Assembly (NCBI RefSeq): GCF_019704315.1
Contig: NZ_AP024597.1
Coordinates: 682,001-746,000 of the forward strand
Direction: 5' to 3'
DNA: 64,000 nucleotides
From: Stygiolobus caldivivus
GTDB taxonomy: Archaea > Thermoproteota > Thermoprotei_A > Sulfolobales > Sulfolobaceae
Part shown: positions 35,323 to 47,312 of the stretch, piece by piece
Layout: every line of letters begins with the position of its first letter
How positions within the stretch are numbered: the stretch's first letter is position 1
Position numbers and translations under genes: made by a program
Notes under the pieces: generated by a model
The model's database searches: none
The model's input: only the letters and a program-made list of their open reading frames with translations
What the model was told of the DNA's origin: nothing

Positions 35323-35853
35323 TTAGGTGCTTTCAGCTGAACTATCGTCAGAATGGCTATGGGTGTGGCCTTTATGATCTCCGTGAGGATGTAAAATTAG
35401 TAAAGGTTCATTGTTGACGCTTAGGTCTCCGTGTGGATGTGTACTAACTGTATAGTGAATTACTATCAAAACTAAATATTTACCAGAGGTCAAGTTTAAA
35501 TCTTGGTCGTGGTGATATAGATTAAAAGTTACAGTCGTGTTTCCTATAGTTATAGTTACATTAAATGATGAGAATACTTTCGATAGTTTTTCCACATGTA
35601 GCAATTTGATTTCATAAGTACCGTTACTACTAATTATCACGGTCGCATTTGACGACACAGTCCCGGTCTGTCCAGGAGTTATGTTACCTAAATTTAGATA
35701 TGCAGGTATTATTTCAGTACTATTATCATTACTAGTATTTATAACATTATATGAAATATATGCTAGCGGTCCGTAGCCGTGCATCCCTGCTACCATAACT
35801 CCTGTTGCTCCAATACTTAGCCCGATTAGTAGTAGTAGGACTAGGTTTTTCAT
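35323..35853 (-). CDS. Secreted protein with a His-rich C-terminus
   Basis: 176 aa. Residues 1-23 are a signal peptide or anchor ('NLVLLLLIGLSIGATGVMVAG'). The middle is beta-rich with several N-glycosylation sites (NST, NGT, NVT, NTT). The end carries 'THPHGDLS' and 'HPHGDHKGHTHSHSDDSS', about ten His with Asp/Ser, well suited to bind zinc, copper or nickel outside the cell. No family recognised. The gene stands alone. Confidence 0.68.
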   Translation of the reverse strand: MKNLVLLLLIGLSIGATGVMVAGMHGYGPLAYISYNVINTSNDNSTEIIPAYLNLGNITPGQTGTVSSNATVIISSNGTYEIKLLHVEKLSKVFSSFNVTITIGNTTVTFNLYHHDQDLNLTSGKYLVLIVIHYTVSTHPHGDLSVNNEPLLILHPHGDHKGHTHSHSDDSSAEST

Positions 35854-35967
35854 TTCTTCTCACAAAGGGACTCTCGTTCCGCACTTATTAGGATAACAGG
35901 GATTATAAGATGTTTCATGCTGTTTCAGATACAGAAATAATATATTTTTCCGCATAATTAGTTTGGT

Positions 35968-36807
35968 GTGCAATCATTAAATATTTTAAGTTCAAAAAAT
36001 GAGATTAAAAATTTAGTTGAAAAAACAATTGAATTATCAAATAAATTGGATTTGCAACCTATAATTACATTTTATCTTGAAGATAAATTATTGCAAAATT
36101 TATTAAAGAAAATGGAGAGCCAATTAGGAAAAATATTTCAACAGAATAAATATAATAGAGATAAATTTATTTCTGAGGCTATAAATATTATAATTGACAA
36201 TACGCCTAAATTAAAAGAAGTTAGGGAAAAAATTACAAGTAAAAAATATATTCATTATATTTATTACGCTATCCCAATAGATACTGTAGAGGTCTCCTTT
36301 GTCAGAAACAACTGGGTCCCACCTAAAGCGATAATATTGAAAGGAAAAGTCAGGTTTACCTTTATGCCTCATGAGAGCTTTAGTGAGCTCGAGAATTCGA
36401 TAAAGGTACAGAATGAGGACGATATAATAGTAGAATTTGAAGATGGACTAGTAAAGAATTTTAACAGGAAAAGAAACATATTCACTGATTTCAGGAATAC
36501 CTCAGAGGTACTTCAGTCAGGTAACCCGGTTATAGTTAACTTAGCCCCGACCCTCAACACTTTTCTCCTATCTTCTGTAATTGCAAACAATGTATACCCT
36601 TGGATTAATAGGGTGAGGATTTCACGTAAAGATGAGACGTTAGAGTATGAAATACTAACCGGAAAAGCTGAAAAAGATGAGGTCGTAAACGGTATTACCA
36701 TAGACCCGCAGAGTAAAGCGGAAATGTACTACGACTACAAGACGGGTAAAAAACTTGATAAAAACGAAGTTATTAACGCTATAGTCTACAAATTACCCGG
36801 AGTATAA
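35968..36807 (+). CDS. Unknown 279-residue protein with an AT-rich 5' third
   Basis: GTG start; a TATA-like aatatatttt is about 25 nt upstream. Residues 1-100 are helical and Lys/Asn/Ile-rich ('IKNLVEKTIELSNKLDLQPIITFYLEDKLLQNLLKKM'); from about 105 the composition and codon use change to the local norm and the protein becomes beta-rich ('DTVEVSFVRNNWVPPKAIILKGKVRFTFMPHE'). No family recognised. It could be a fusion of an acquired N-terminal region with an older domain. It converges on the second molybdopterin hydroxylase with a 15-base overlap. Confidence 0.68.
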   Translation: MQSLNILSSKNEIKNLVEKTIELSNKLDLQPIITFYLEDKLLQNLLKKMESQLGKIFQQNKYNRDKFISEAINIIIDNTPKLKEVREKITSKKYIHYIYYAIPIDTVEVSFVRNNWVPPKAIILKGKVRFTFMPHESFSELENSIKVQNEDDIIVEFEDGLVKNFNRKRNIFTDFRNTSEVLQSGNPVIVNLAPTLNTFLLSSVIANNVYPWINRVRISRKDETLEYEILTGKAEKDEVVNGITIDPQSKAEMYYDYKTGKKLDKNEVINAIVYKLPGV

Positions 36808-38886
36808 TATCTCCTTGTCGATAGGTACGGAATTTATCTTCTTACCGGTTAAGTCCTCTACAGCACTTGTGATAGCTGCAGCCGCTACCCCTACTGGTAT
36901 CTCCCCTATACCCTTTGCACCTAAAGGGGTGAAAGGAGATGGTGATGGCACTATCTGGACTTCAAATTCTGGAAGATCTAATGCAGTTGGAATACCGTAA
37001 TCCATAAGGGAAGTGGTTAAAAGCTCTCCTTGGGTTCCGTATCTATAAGCTTCGTATAAGGCTAAAGACACACCTATTGCTGAGCCACCTATAACTTGTT
37101 CCTTCACTAACTCTTCATCAAGGGGCGTCCCGGGGTCTATAAAGATTATGAGTTTTACCGGTTTAATTAACCCCGTTTCTTTATCTACTTTTACTACTGC
37201 GAGGTCACAAGCAAAAGGATATGCATTAAACCTAGATTTCCCCTGATGACTGTAAGTGTAGGAAACCTCTACGTTATCTACTTGGCTTATGTGGATCCTT
37301 TTACCTGAGCTTGTTATGAAGTACCCTTTTGAGAACGTGGTCTCTTCTCCCATTTCTCTTTTTATCCTTTGAGAAATTGTCTTGATCAGCTCTTCTCCAG
37401 CTCCTTTTATAGCACCTGCCATGAAAACAGCCATTCTACTTCCACCTGGACCAAAAGACGGTAGTGCAGAGTCACTATCTAACATTTCAACTTCTATGTT
37501 ACTTTCGGGAACCCCGAGTATCTGTGAAACTAAGACTATTGCAGTGTGTTCATTACCTTGTCCTTCTGGGCTATAACCTATTTTAACAACTACCTTTCCT
37601 CCCTTTAATTGGATTTTCACTCCTTCAGTGCCAGAAGGGGTGCTCGGATCTGTGGAACACGCAAGACCTACTCCATACCCTTTCTCTCTCAAACTCCATA
37701 TGTCATTTCTTTCCATAGCCATCCTGAGGAGAGTATGAGGATCACCAGAGTCGTAAAACGTATAAGGGGCTTCATAAGGGAATATATCGATCAAATTTCT
37801 TTTCCTTATTTCAGCTTTATCAACTCCCAGTTCATCGCTCAGCTTGTCCATTATTCTTTCTAAGGCCCAAGTGTGAGGAGGCGTTCCTGCGCCTCTAAAA
37901 GCTCCAGGCGGGTTTTTATTAGTAGCTACAAGTTTAACCTCATATCTTATGTTTTTAATTTTGTAAGGCCCTGCTAATATACCGGACGGCTTGAACGCTT
38001 GTCCGTTATACAAGCTAGCACCTATATCTTCAAATATTTTGAAATCTAAGCCCGTTATTATTCCGTTTTCCTTATAGTAAACGTTTATTTTAAATTTCCT
38101 TTCGGGGCCGGAGCTATTAGAACCTTTTAGGTGTTCAGTTCTTGTTTCTATCCACTTTATAGGGACTTTAAATTTATCTGAAGCTTGGGCTAAGACTGAT
38201 AGGTAAGGTGCTAATGAAAATTTAGAGCCGAAACTCCCCCCGGCTCTTACCGGCACCAACTTTACCTTTTTACCGCTAATTTTACTCACTTCCTCAGCTA
38301 GATATTTAGGAGCTTGAGCGTTAGAAAGGACGGTACCGTCAGGATATACTATAGCTCCGAAAGTTTCTATGGGGTTACCTGAAGACCTTGACCAATATAG
38401 CTCTAAATCTAACCTTTTATCATTGGTAGGTATGGAGCCGAACTCTAGAGTCTTCTCATAGACTACATTACTCTTCACTTCTTCAAATACTAATACTTCA
38501 TTTCTCATGGCTTCGTCTACATTTGTTACAGGTTCTAAGGGCTCATACTCAATGTCGATTAACTCGGCTAAGTCTTGTGCCTTATAAAGATCATCGGCTA
38601 TAACTAACGCTATTGGTTCGCCCTCATACCTGACCTTCTTGTAAGCTAAAGGAAGAGTCAAGAGTGAAGAGCCTTCATTCTCCTGCTTCTCCCCTCTTTG
38701 GAAAATTAGGTCGTTTGCGGTAAATACAAGTCCACCTTTCTCTTCAACTTCTTTAGTCCCGATTTTTAGGATCCTAGCATGTGGATAAGGGCTCCTTACA
38801 AAAACTCCATAATACCCTTTAAATGGTAAGTCGTCTACGTAGCTTCCCTTACCTATGAGTAATTCATATAAATCGTTTCTCCTCAT
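36793..38886 (-). CDS. Second xanthine dehydrogenase/aldehyde oxidase family molybdopterin-binding subunit
   Basis: 697 aa. 'LIGKGSYVDDLPFKGYYGVFVRSPYPHA' starts the fold; Mo-cofactor regions include 'RAGGSFGSKF', 'FRGAGTPPHTWALE', 'YSPEGQGNEHTAIV' and 'LGAKGIGEIPVGVAAAA' with the catalytic Glu. It differs clearly from the other hydroxylase at 7204-9324. Again no FAD or 2Fe-2S subunit gene is adjacent. Promoter: TTTAAATAC about 28 nt upstream on the minus strand. Substrate probably an aldehyde or heterocycle. Confidence 0.88.
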   Translation of the reverse strand: MRRNDLYELLIGKGSYVDDLPFKGYYGVFVRSPYPHARILKIGTKEVEEKGGLVFTANDLIFQRGEKQENEGSSLLTLPLAYKKVRYEGEPIALVIADDLYKAQDLAELIDIEYEPLEPVTNVDEAMRNEVLVFEEVKSNVVYEKTLEFGSIPTNDKRLDLELYWSRSSGNPIETFGAIVYPDGTVLSNAQAPKYLAEEVSKISGKKVKLVPVRAGGSFGSKFSLAPYLSVLAQASDKFKVPIKWIETRTEHLKGSNSSGPERKFKINVYYKENGIITGLDFKIFEDIGASLYNGQAFKPSGILAGPYKIKNIRYEVKLVATNKNPPGAFRGAGTPPHTWALERIMDKLSDELGVDKAEIRKRNLIDIFPYEAPYTFYDSGDPHTLLRMAMERNDIWSLREKGYGVGLACSTDPSTPSGTEGVKIQLKGGKVVVKIGYSPEGQGNEHTAIVLVSQILGVPESNIEVEMLDSDSALPSFGPGGSRMAVFMAGAIKGAGEELIKTISQRIKREMGEETTFSKGYFITSSGKRIHISQVDNVEVSYTYSHQGKSRFNAYPFACDLAVVKVDKETGLIKPVKLIIFIDPGTPLDEELVKEQVIGGSAIGVSLALYEAYRYGTQGELLTTSLMDYGIPTALDLPEFEVQIVPSPSPFTPLGAKGIGEIPVGVAAAAITSAVEDLTGKKINSVPIDKEILYSG

Positions 38887-39047
38887 GTTAAGTTACTTGA
38901 TCGGTGCCGTATTTAAAGCGTTCTTAGTTAGTTTAGATTTTACACTCGAACGATATTAGTTGTTTAAAAAACTCTTACATTTCAGTGAATGTTTAGTTTA
39001 ATTTACAAGATTATTTATATTCTCGAATAACAAGATTAATAATTGAT

Positions 39048-42315
<3,268 letters not shown>

Positions 42316-42326
<11 letters not shown>

Positions 42327-43296
42327 AAGCTATACCCGAACATAAAACGTGATTGGGATCTAATGAATTTTTCAGTATTTGAAGCGACGTATACGAATAG
42401 CCCAGACAGTCCTCATTTTCTCTACACCCCCTCTCGATTATAACGGTATAACCTTTATCTCGTAATGAAAGAGCCCTTTCATCGCAAGTCCTAATATACC
42501 CACTACCGTAAAACGCAACTCCTGAGGAAAGTTTTTCTAAGACTTGTACTTCAGCTCCCCTCGATACTACTATCCCAAAAACTCTCTCACATTCTAGTTC
42601 GGTATGAATAACCCCCTCGACACTCTCTCTATTTTTAGATATTCTTTCGATATAAGTTGAGAACCCAGCAAATATCGCATAATGGGTAACGCCTGAAGAA
42701 CCTAGAGTAGAGACTATTCCCCAAGGGTTTTCATATAATACTTCTTCTGGTCTGTCAACTTTTAAAGATACTATCTTTTCTGGCTTAGGTAGTACCTTGA
42801 GGTTTAACTCTACATAAACGCCTAGCGTGCCCAAGGTACCTGCCAGAGTTTTCCATATCTTATAGCCGCTTGAAAATTTTGTAGTCTTACTCCCGCTCTT
42901 TATCAGTTTCCCGTCTCCCGTAATTATCTTAGCACCTAGAATGAGGTCTTTAGGATATGGAAACCAGATTGAAAACGGAGAAGGAAAATTAGTAGAGAGC
43001 AGCCCTCCTATTGTACCATCATAACTGGAAGGGAAAAACAAGTTTTTTTCAGACAGATAAGCCTGAAGTTCTTTTGTTGTGACCCCACTTTGGACTGTTA
43101 CATAAAGGTCTGAGATAGAACTTTCCAAAATCGAGTTAAGTAGTTCAGTAGACACGCAAATATCAAACTCAGATTCTCTGACGTGATGCTTTCCAAGTCC
43201 TAATACGTGTATTTTTTTGTTCTCTTTATTGCTTTCTTTTATTATCTCAATTAAATCGTCATAGGAGGTCGGCTTTACGAGCTCGTTACATTTCAT
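42316..43296 (-). CDS. FAD-binding oxidase-like subunit (GlcE-like)
   Basis: 326 aa from the ATG at 43296 (longer frames would run over the divergent neighbour's promoter). The PCMH-type FAD domain shows 'IHVLGLGKHHV', 'VTVQSGVTTKELQAYL', 'SSYDGTIGGLLSTN' and 'TLAGTLGTLGV'. It is shorter than GlcD and lacks the C-terminal 'HAGDGN' block, as in glycolate oxidase subunit GlcE. It faces glcD-like and glcF-like genes across 43 bases, so a three-part glycolate/lactate oxidase is likely. Confidence 0.82.
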
Positions 43297-43339
43297 GGCA
43301 ATGTATAAGCATTTTAAACTATAATACCAATTTAAGCTT

Positions 43340-44716
43340 GTGCTATTACGGGAGGAGTTAAGCAAAATTGTTGGAAATGAATGGGTGATCTCTTCGGACG
43401 AGAAAAAACTTTATGGTTTTGACGGTCTCACTGCGGTAAAGGGAGAACCCGAACTGGTAGTCTTACCGGGTAGTGAAGAAGAAGTTATTAAGGTAATAAG
43501 ACTGTTAGTGTCTAGGAAGAGAAAAGTTATAATCAGAGGTTCAGGTACTAGTCTTAGTGGGGCTACGGTTCCCCTTAATGGGGACGAGGTAGTAGTAGGT
43601 CTAAGTAGAATAAATAAAGTCTATAGGTTGGAGGGGCTGGAAATTGAGGTAGGTCCAGGGATTATAAATGCGATGGTGACTAAAAACGCCCCTCCTAATT
43701 TATTTTATGCGCCTGACCCTGCCAGTTATCAAGTCTCATCTATTGGAGGAAACATTTCCCATGATTCAGGCGGTATCCATGTGGTAAAGTATGGACCTAC
43801 GTTTAATAGTATTATAAAAATTAAAGTTATTTTACCTAATGGTGCAGTAGAAGATTTCAGGCCCTCTCCTCTCTTTAACCCTACGAGTATATTTATCGGT
43901 GCCGAAGGTACTCTAGGAGCGGTTCTCAGGGCGAGGCTCAGACTCTTTATAAGGCCTAAAGAGAAAAAGAGCGTAATAGCTACGTTTAATTCACTAAGAG
44001 ACGCTGCAAATGCAATAGTTGATATATTCAGACACGGGATAGTCCCTTCGGCATTAGAAATGATGGACAGGTACTCTATTATCGCTATTGAAAAAAGCCG
44101 GTATAAGGCCGGTATACCTGAGGTAGAAGCATTACTTTTAATTGAACTCGACGGGTCTCAAGTTTTTGAGGAGGAGAGTAAAGTTAAGAGCCTTATTGCG
44201 AGCAACGGAGGAGAAATAATTAATGTTAAGGATGATTCAAAGTATTGGAACGCGAGAAAGGGTGCATTTCCGGCTATGGGGTCAATTTCTCCGGCTTATA
44301 TAACCTTAGACTGTAATGTCCTGAGGAGTAACCTAGCAGATACGTTAGAAAAAATTAGAGAGATCGCTAGGAAATACAATGTCTATATCGCTAATGTATT
44401 TCATGCGGGAGACGGGAATTTACATCCTTTGATTTCATACCACCCAGACGACTTCTATAGTTTCTATAGGGCAGTTAGAGCAAGTGATGAAATCGAGAAG
44501 ATGGTTATTGAAAACGGTGGTGTACCGTCTGGTGAGCACGGTATTGGGATAGAGAAGGTAAAGTATATTGAAAAATATTATGACGCTGACAGTATTGAAG
44601 TAATGAGAAGGTTAAAACATAACTTCGACCCGGAAGGCCTTTTTAACCCTTGCAAGATATTTGGTGGGTGCAACATAAATTCTAAGGAACTAAAGGTGCT
44701 TTGGGAATGGGATTAA
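43340..44716 (+). CDS. glcD: FAD-linked 2-hydroxyacid oxidase/dehydrogenase (GlcD-like)
   Basis: 458 aa, full length. FAD contacts 'RGSGTSLSGATVP', 'GGNISHDSGGIHVVKYG' and 'GAEGTLGAVLRARL', and the active-site region 'NVFHAGDGNLHPLISYH' followed by 'SGEHGIGIEK' are all present, as in glycolate oxidase GlcD and D-lactate dehydrogenases. GTG start with a TATA box (attttaaact, 43311-43320) 25 nt upstream. The Fe-S subunit gene follows with overlap. Substrate: glycolate, D-lactate or another 2-hydroxyacid. Confidence 0.9.
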   Translation: MLLREELSKIVGNEWVISSDEKKLYGFDGLTAVKGEPELVVLPGSEEEVIKVIRLLVSRKRKVIIRGSGTSLSGATVPLNGDEVVVGLSRINKVYRLEGLEIEVGPGIINAMVTKNAPPNLFYAPDPASYQVSSIGGNISHDSGGIHVVKYGPTFNSIIKIKVILPNGAVEDFRPSPLFNPTSIFIGAEGTLGAVLRARLRLFIRPKEKKSVIATFNSLRDAANAIVDIFRHGIVPSALEMMDRYSIIAIEKSRYKAGIPEVEALLLIELDGSQVFEEESKVKSLIASNGGEIINVKDDSKYWNARKGAFPAMGSISPAYITLDCNVLRSNLADTLEKIREIARKYNVYIANVFHAGDGNLHPLISYHPDDFYSFYRAVRASDEIEKMVIENGGVPSGEHGIGIEKVKYIEKYYDADSIEVMRRLKHNFDPEGLFNPCKIFGGCNINSKELKVLWEWD

Positions 44717-45675
44717 ATGAAGAACTATCTAAGTGTGTCCATTGCGGTTTCTGTCTAGAGGCTTGCCCTACATATGTCATCACTAGGTCAGAGACTCACT
44801 CTCCGAGGGGCAGGATTGCGGCTGTAAAACTAGGGATAAATAGTGAGGGTTTAGCTACGTGTATGTTTTGTAGAAGATGCGAACTTGCTTGCCCCAGCGG
44901 GGTTAAGTATTCCGATATAATAACTGCAATCAGAAAACCTAATCTATTAGAAAAAATAATACTGAAAATGTTAGAAAATCCTAAGAGTCTAGTATCATTT
45001 GTAAAACCCGTCCTTAGGTTAGAGGGCTTTTCGCCCCTAGAATACGAGGACGAGGACTACGATATAGTATTATTCCCAGGTTGTATAACCTCTGTTGTAT
45101 TCAGGAAGACAGTAGAGAACGCTTTAAGGTACCTCAAGAGTCAAGGGTATAGAGTGAAGATATTCAACGGCTGTTGCGGGTTAGCTCACGCTCACGTAGG
45201 AGAGATGGAAAGGGCTAAACAACTGGTAGGCAAATTAAAAGAGGTTCAAAATAAGCCTATTATCTCCCTTTCGTCTAACTGTTCGGCTTTTATGAAGGAG
45301 AACGGGTTAGACGTGTACGATTTTTCAGAGTTTATAGTCAAGTTAAATAAAGACTTACCTAAAAAGGATATTGAGGTTACTGTTCATGAACCTTGCCATG
45401 CCCACTTACTTGGATTAGATAAGTATACTAGAGAAGTTTTGCTCAGGATGGGAGTTAACATTAAAGAATCCGAGGAGCCATCTTTCGAATGCGGTGCGGG
45501 TGGAGATTATTTCCTTTTTCACAGAGAGCTTTCTGAACAAGTTATGAGCGTAAAGAGAGAGAAGACTCTAAAGAGTGGAGTCAGTACTGTCGTGTCTACT
45601 AATCCATCATGTTCAATTGCCTTCCTGAAGATGGGCTTGACCCCAGTTCATGTTGCTGATTTGATTTTTAAGTAA
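44707..45675 (+). CDS. glcF: Fe-S subunit with CCG motifs (GlcF-like)
   Basis: 322 aa. Two 4Fe-4S motifs: 'CVHCGFCLEACP' (Cys10, 13, 16, 20) and 'CMFCRRCELACP' (about 56-66). Two CCG-type domains follow, with 'NGCCGLAHAH' and 'HEPCHAHL...ECGAGGDYF'. It should take electrons from GlcD to the quinone pool. It overlaps glcD by 10 nt. The ATG at 44707 is preferred over the TTG at 44701. Upstream homologues such as heterodisulfide reductase HdrD share this layout, but the GlcD neighbour settles the role. Confidence 0.88.
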   Translation: MGLNEELSKCVHCGFCLEACPTYVITRSETHSPRGRIAAVKLGINSEGLATCMFCRRCELACPSGVKYSDIITAIRKPNLLEKIILKMLENPKSLVSFVKPVLRLEGFSPLEYEDEDYDIVLFPGCITSVVFRKTVENALRYLKSQGYRVKIFNGCCGLAHAHVGEMERAKQLVGKLKEVQNKPIISLSSNCSAFMKENGLDVYDFSEFIVKLNKDLPKKDIEVTVHEPCHAHLLGLDKYTREVLLRMGVNIKESEEPSFECGAGGDYFLFHRELSEQVMSVKREKTLKSGVSTVVSTNPSCSIAFLKMGLTPVHVADLIFK

Positions 45676-45770
45676 AGAGTCTGTTCTACACCGTCTCCTA
45701 TTGTCATAGTAGAGTAGCGAGTATTATGAGAAGAATCGGAATTAAAGACTACAAAGACAAGACTCTAGAC

Positions 45771-46433
45771 ATGATAATTACGGTAATTAACCAAAAAGGT
45801 GGGGTCGGTAAAACAACTACTTCGGTTAACCTAGCCTATACTTTAGCTAAGGTAAAAAATACAGCTCTAATTGACCTCGACCCAGAAGGAGGTGCAACTG
45901 TGTCTTTCGGGATGAGAAGAGAAAAGAAAGATTATCCTTTAGGTGGAAAAAGCGTTAACATATTTAACGTCGAAATGTTCCCCGCACATATTGGACTACT
46001 TAAAGTCGAGCTGAACGGCGATATAGAATCAACAGTATCTATGTTGCATAAGATATCTGAATCGTTTGACTATTTAGTGATCGATACACCCCCTAATTTA
46101 GGTACCTTATCAGTATCAGCTATGATGGCTGCTGATAAGATAGTCACTCCGATTACGCCTCAACCGCTAGTCTTAGAAGCTGCTAGAAACCTAGATTCTA
46201 GGCTCTCTAGCCTCAATAAAACGGCACTGGCTTTTACCAACATGAGCAAGAAAGCGGTTAGTGTAGAATACTCTGCGGTGAAGAGTATCGATATAGCGAT
46301 CCCTCAATCTAAACTCTTCTCTGAAGCCACTAGACTAGGGGTTCCTGCAATAAGATATGAAGAGTTTAGAGTGAAGAAGCCGAAGTTTGGAAGCCTTTAC
46401 GAAAAACTAGCTAAGGTAGTGACGGAGTCATGA
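45771..46433 (+). CDS. segA: ParA-type chromosome segregation ATPase SegA
   Basis: 220 aa from the ATG at 45771, where the fold begins ('IITVINQKGGVGKTTTSVNLAYTL'); an upstream ATG at 45726 would add 15 residues. The deviant Walker A has the ParA signature Lys, and 'LIDLDPEGGATVSFG' and 'VIDTPPNLGTLSV' are the A' and B motifs. SegA polymerises on ATP and DNA and, with SegB, moves sister chromosomes in Sulfolobus. segB overlaps its stop (ATGA). No clear TATA box within 40 bases of the start. Confidence 0.9.
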   Translation: MIITVINQKGGVGKTTTSVNLAYTLAKVKNTALIDLDPEGGATVSFGMRREKKDYPLGGKSVNIFNVEMFPAHIGLLKVELNGDIESTVSMLHKISESFDYLVIDTPPNLGTLSVSAMMAADKIVTPITPQPLVLEAARNLDSRLSSLNKTALAFTNMSKKAVSVEYSAVKSIDIAIPQSKLFSEATRLGVPAIRYEEFRVKKPKFGSLYEKLAKVVTES

Positions 46434-46864
46434 GTGAGCTCGACCTAATCCTTAAACGGAAAAGAAACGATTCTGAGCATATAGATGAGAAAAAGGAGAG
46501 CTCATCTGAACAGGAAAAAGAAACGAAACAGGATATAACCCAAGAAAATAAAATAGAATTGTCATTACAAGTTTCAGAGACAAAACCTACTCCTGAAGTA
46601 AAAATAAGTGGAGAGGAAGTAAAACATGAGAGTGGGCAAGAGTTACAAGTAAAGCAGAAAATGAGAGAATTTATTGAAAAAGACCCTAAAATTGGAGTGT
46701 GGAGTTATCCGGCTTTTCTTGTGCTCCAATATCTATATCATACTGTCCCAAGTTTCAAAATGAGTAGAGTTGCTAAAGAAGCATTAGAAAAAGGATTAAG
46801 TGAAATGTATCCAGACCTCTTCAAGATAGCAACGGAATTAGCTAAAGAAGAAAAGAAAATTTGA
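46430..46864 (+). CDS. segB: SegB centromere-binding protein
   Basis: 144 aa. Residues 10-80 are charged, low-complexity and probably disordered ('DEKKESSSEQEKETKQ'); residues 95-144 ('WSYPAFLVLQYLYHTVPSFKMSRVAKEALEKGL') fit the DNA-binding ribbon-helix-helix C-terminus of SegB. The characterised Sulfolobus SegB is about 109 aa, so the N-terminal linker is longer here. Such basic or disordered N-termini stimulate the partner ATPase. Identity rests on the coupling with segA and the C-terminal pattern. Confidence 0.86.
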   Translation: MSELDLILKRKRNDSEHIDEKKESSSEQEKETKQDITQENKIELSLQVSETKPTPEVKISGEEVKHESGQELQVKQKMREFIEKDPKIGVWSYPAFLVLQYLYHTVPSFKMSRVAKEALEKGLSEMYPDLFKIATELAKEEKKI

Positions 46865-46910
46865 TGGTATTTCTTTCCTAGCCCCTTTAGCAAGTGAATT
46901 TTTCACCCGA

Positions 46911-47312
46911 TTAATCTCTCTTCACTATTTTTGTGTATGTAAAACCTAAGAGAGAAATAATGAGTAATAGTAGACCGCTCCCTAATAATAGAAAATCAAA
47001 CTTAAAAAGATCAGAATAGTGAATGAGTAAGATGGTAAATGAGGTAGTACGTGTATTGGTTATAGTAGCCTGGGAAACAGTATAAACATTTTCCACCTGG
47101 TTATTTGTTTGTACTTTTCCTATTTCTTGTGCACCAGCTGGAGCAAGTGCAGGGGGTCCTTGAACTATGACTTCAGCACTAGATACGACTACAGAAGAAT
47201 TAGGGGACACAGTGACTTTCTGCTCATAATGATAAATCAAATAATCCCCAAATGCCACCCCAGTAACCAATAGTAGAATTGATAGTAATAATAATATTTT
47301 CCAGTTTATCAC
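46911..47312 (-). CDS. Membrane protein with two spans and an external domain
   Basis: 133 aa. An N-terminal signal-anchor (5-24), an external beta-rich middle of about 75 residues ('KVTVSPNSSVVVSSAEVIVQGPPALAPAG') and a C-terminal span (105-127) followed by 'KIVKRD'. It overlaps the end of the glycosyltransferase gene by 4 nt, so the two probably work together in the membrane. No family recognised. Confidence 0.68.
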   Translation of the reverse strand: MINWKILLLLSILLLVTGVAFGDYLIYHYEQKVTVSPNSSVVVSSAEVIVQGPPALAPAGAQEIGKVQTNNQVENVYTVSQATITNTRTTSFTILLIHYSDLFKFDFLLLGSGLLLLIISLLGFTYTKIVKRD

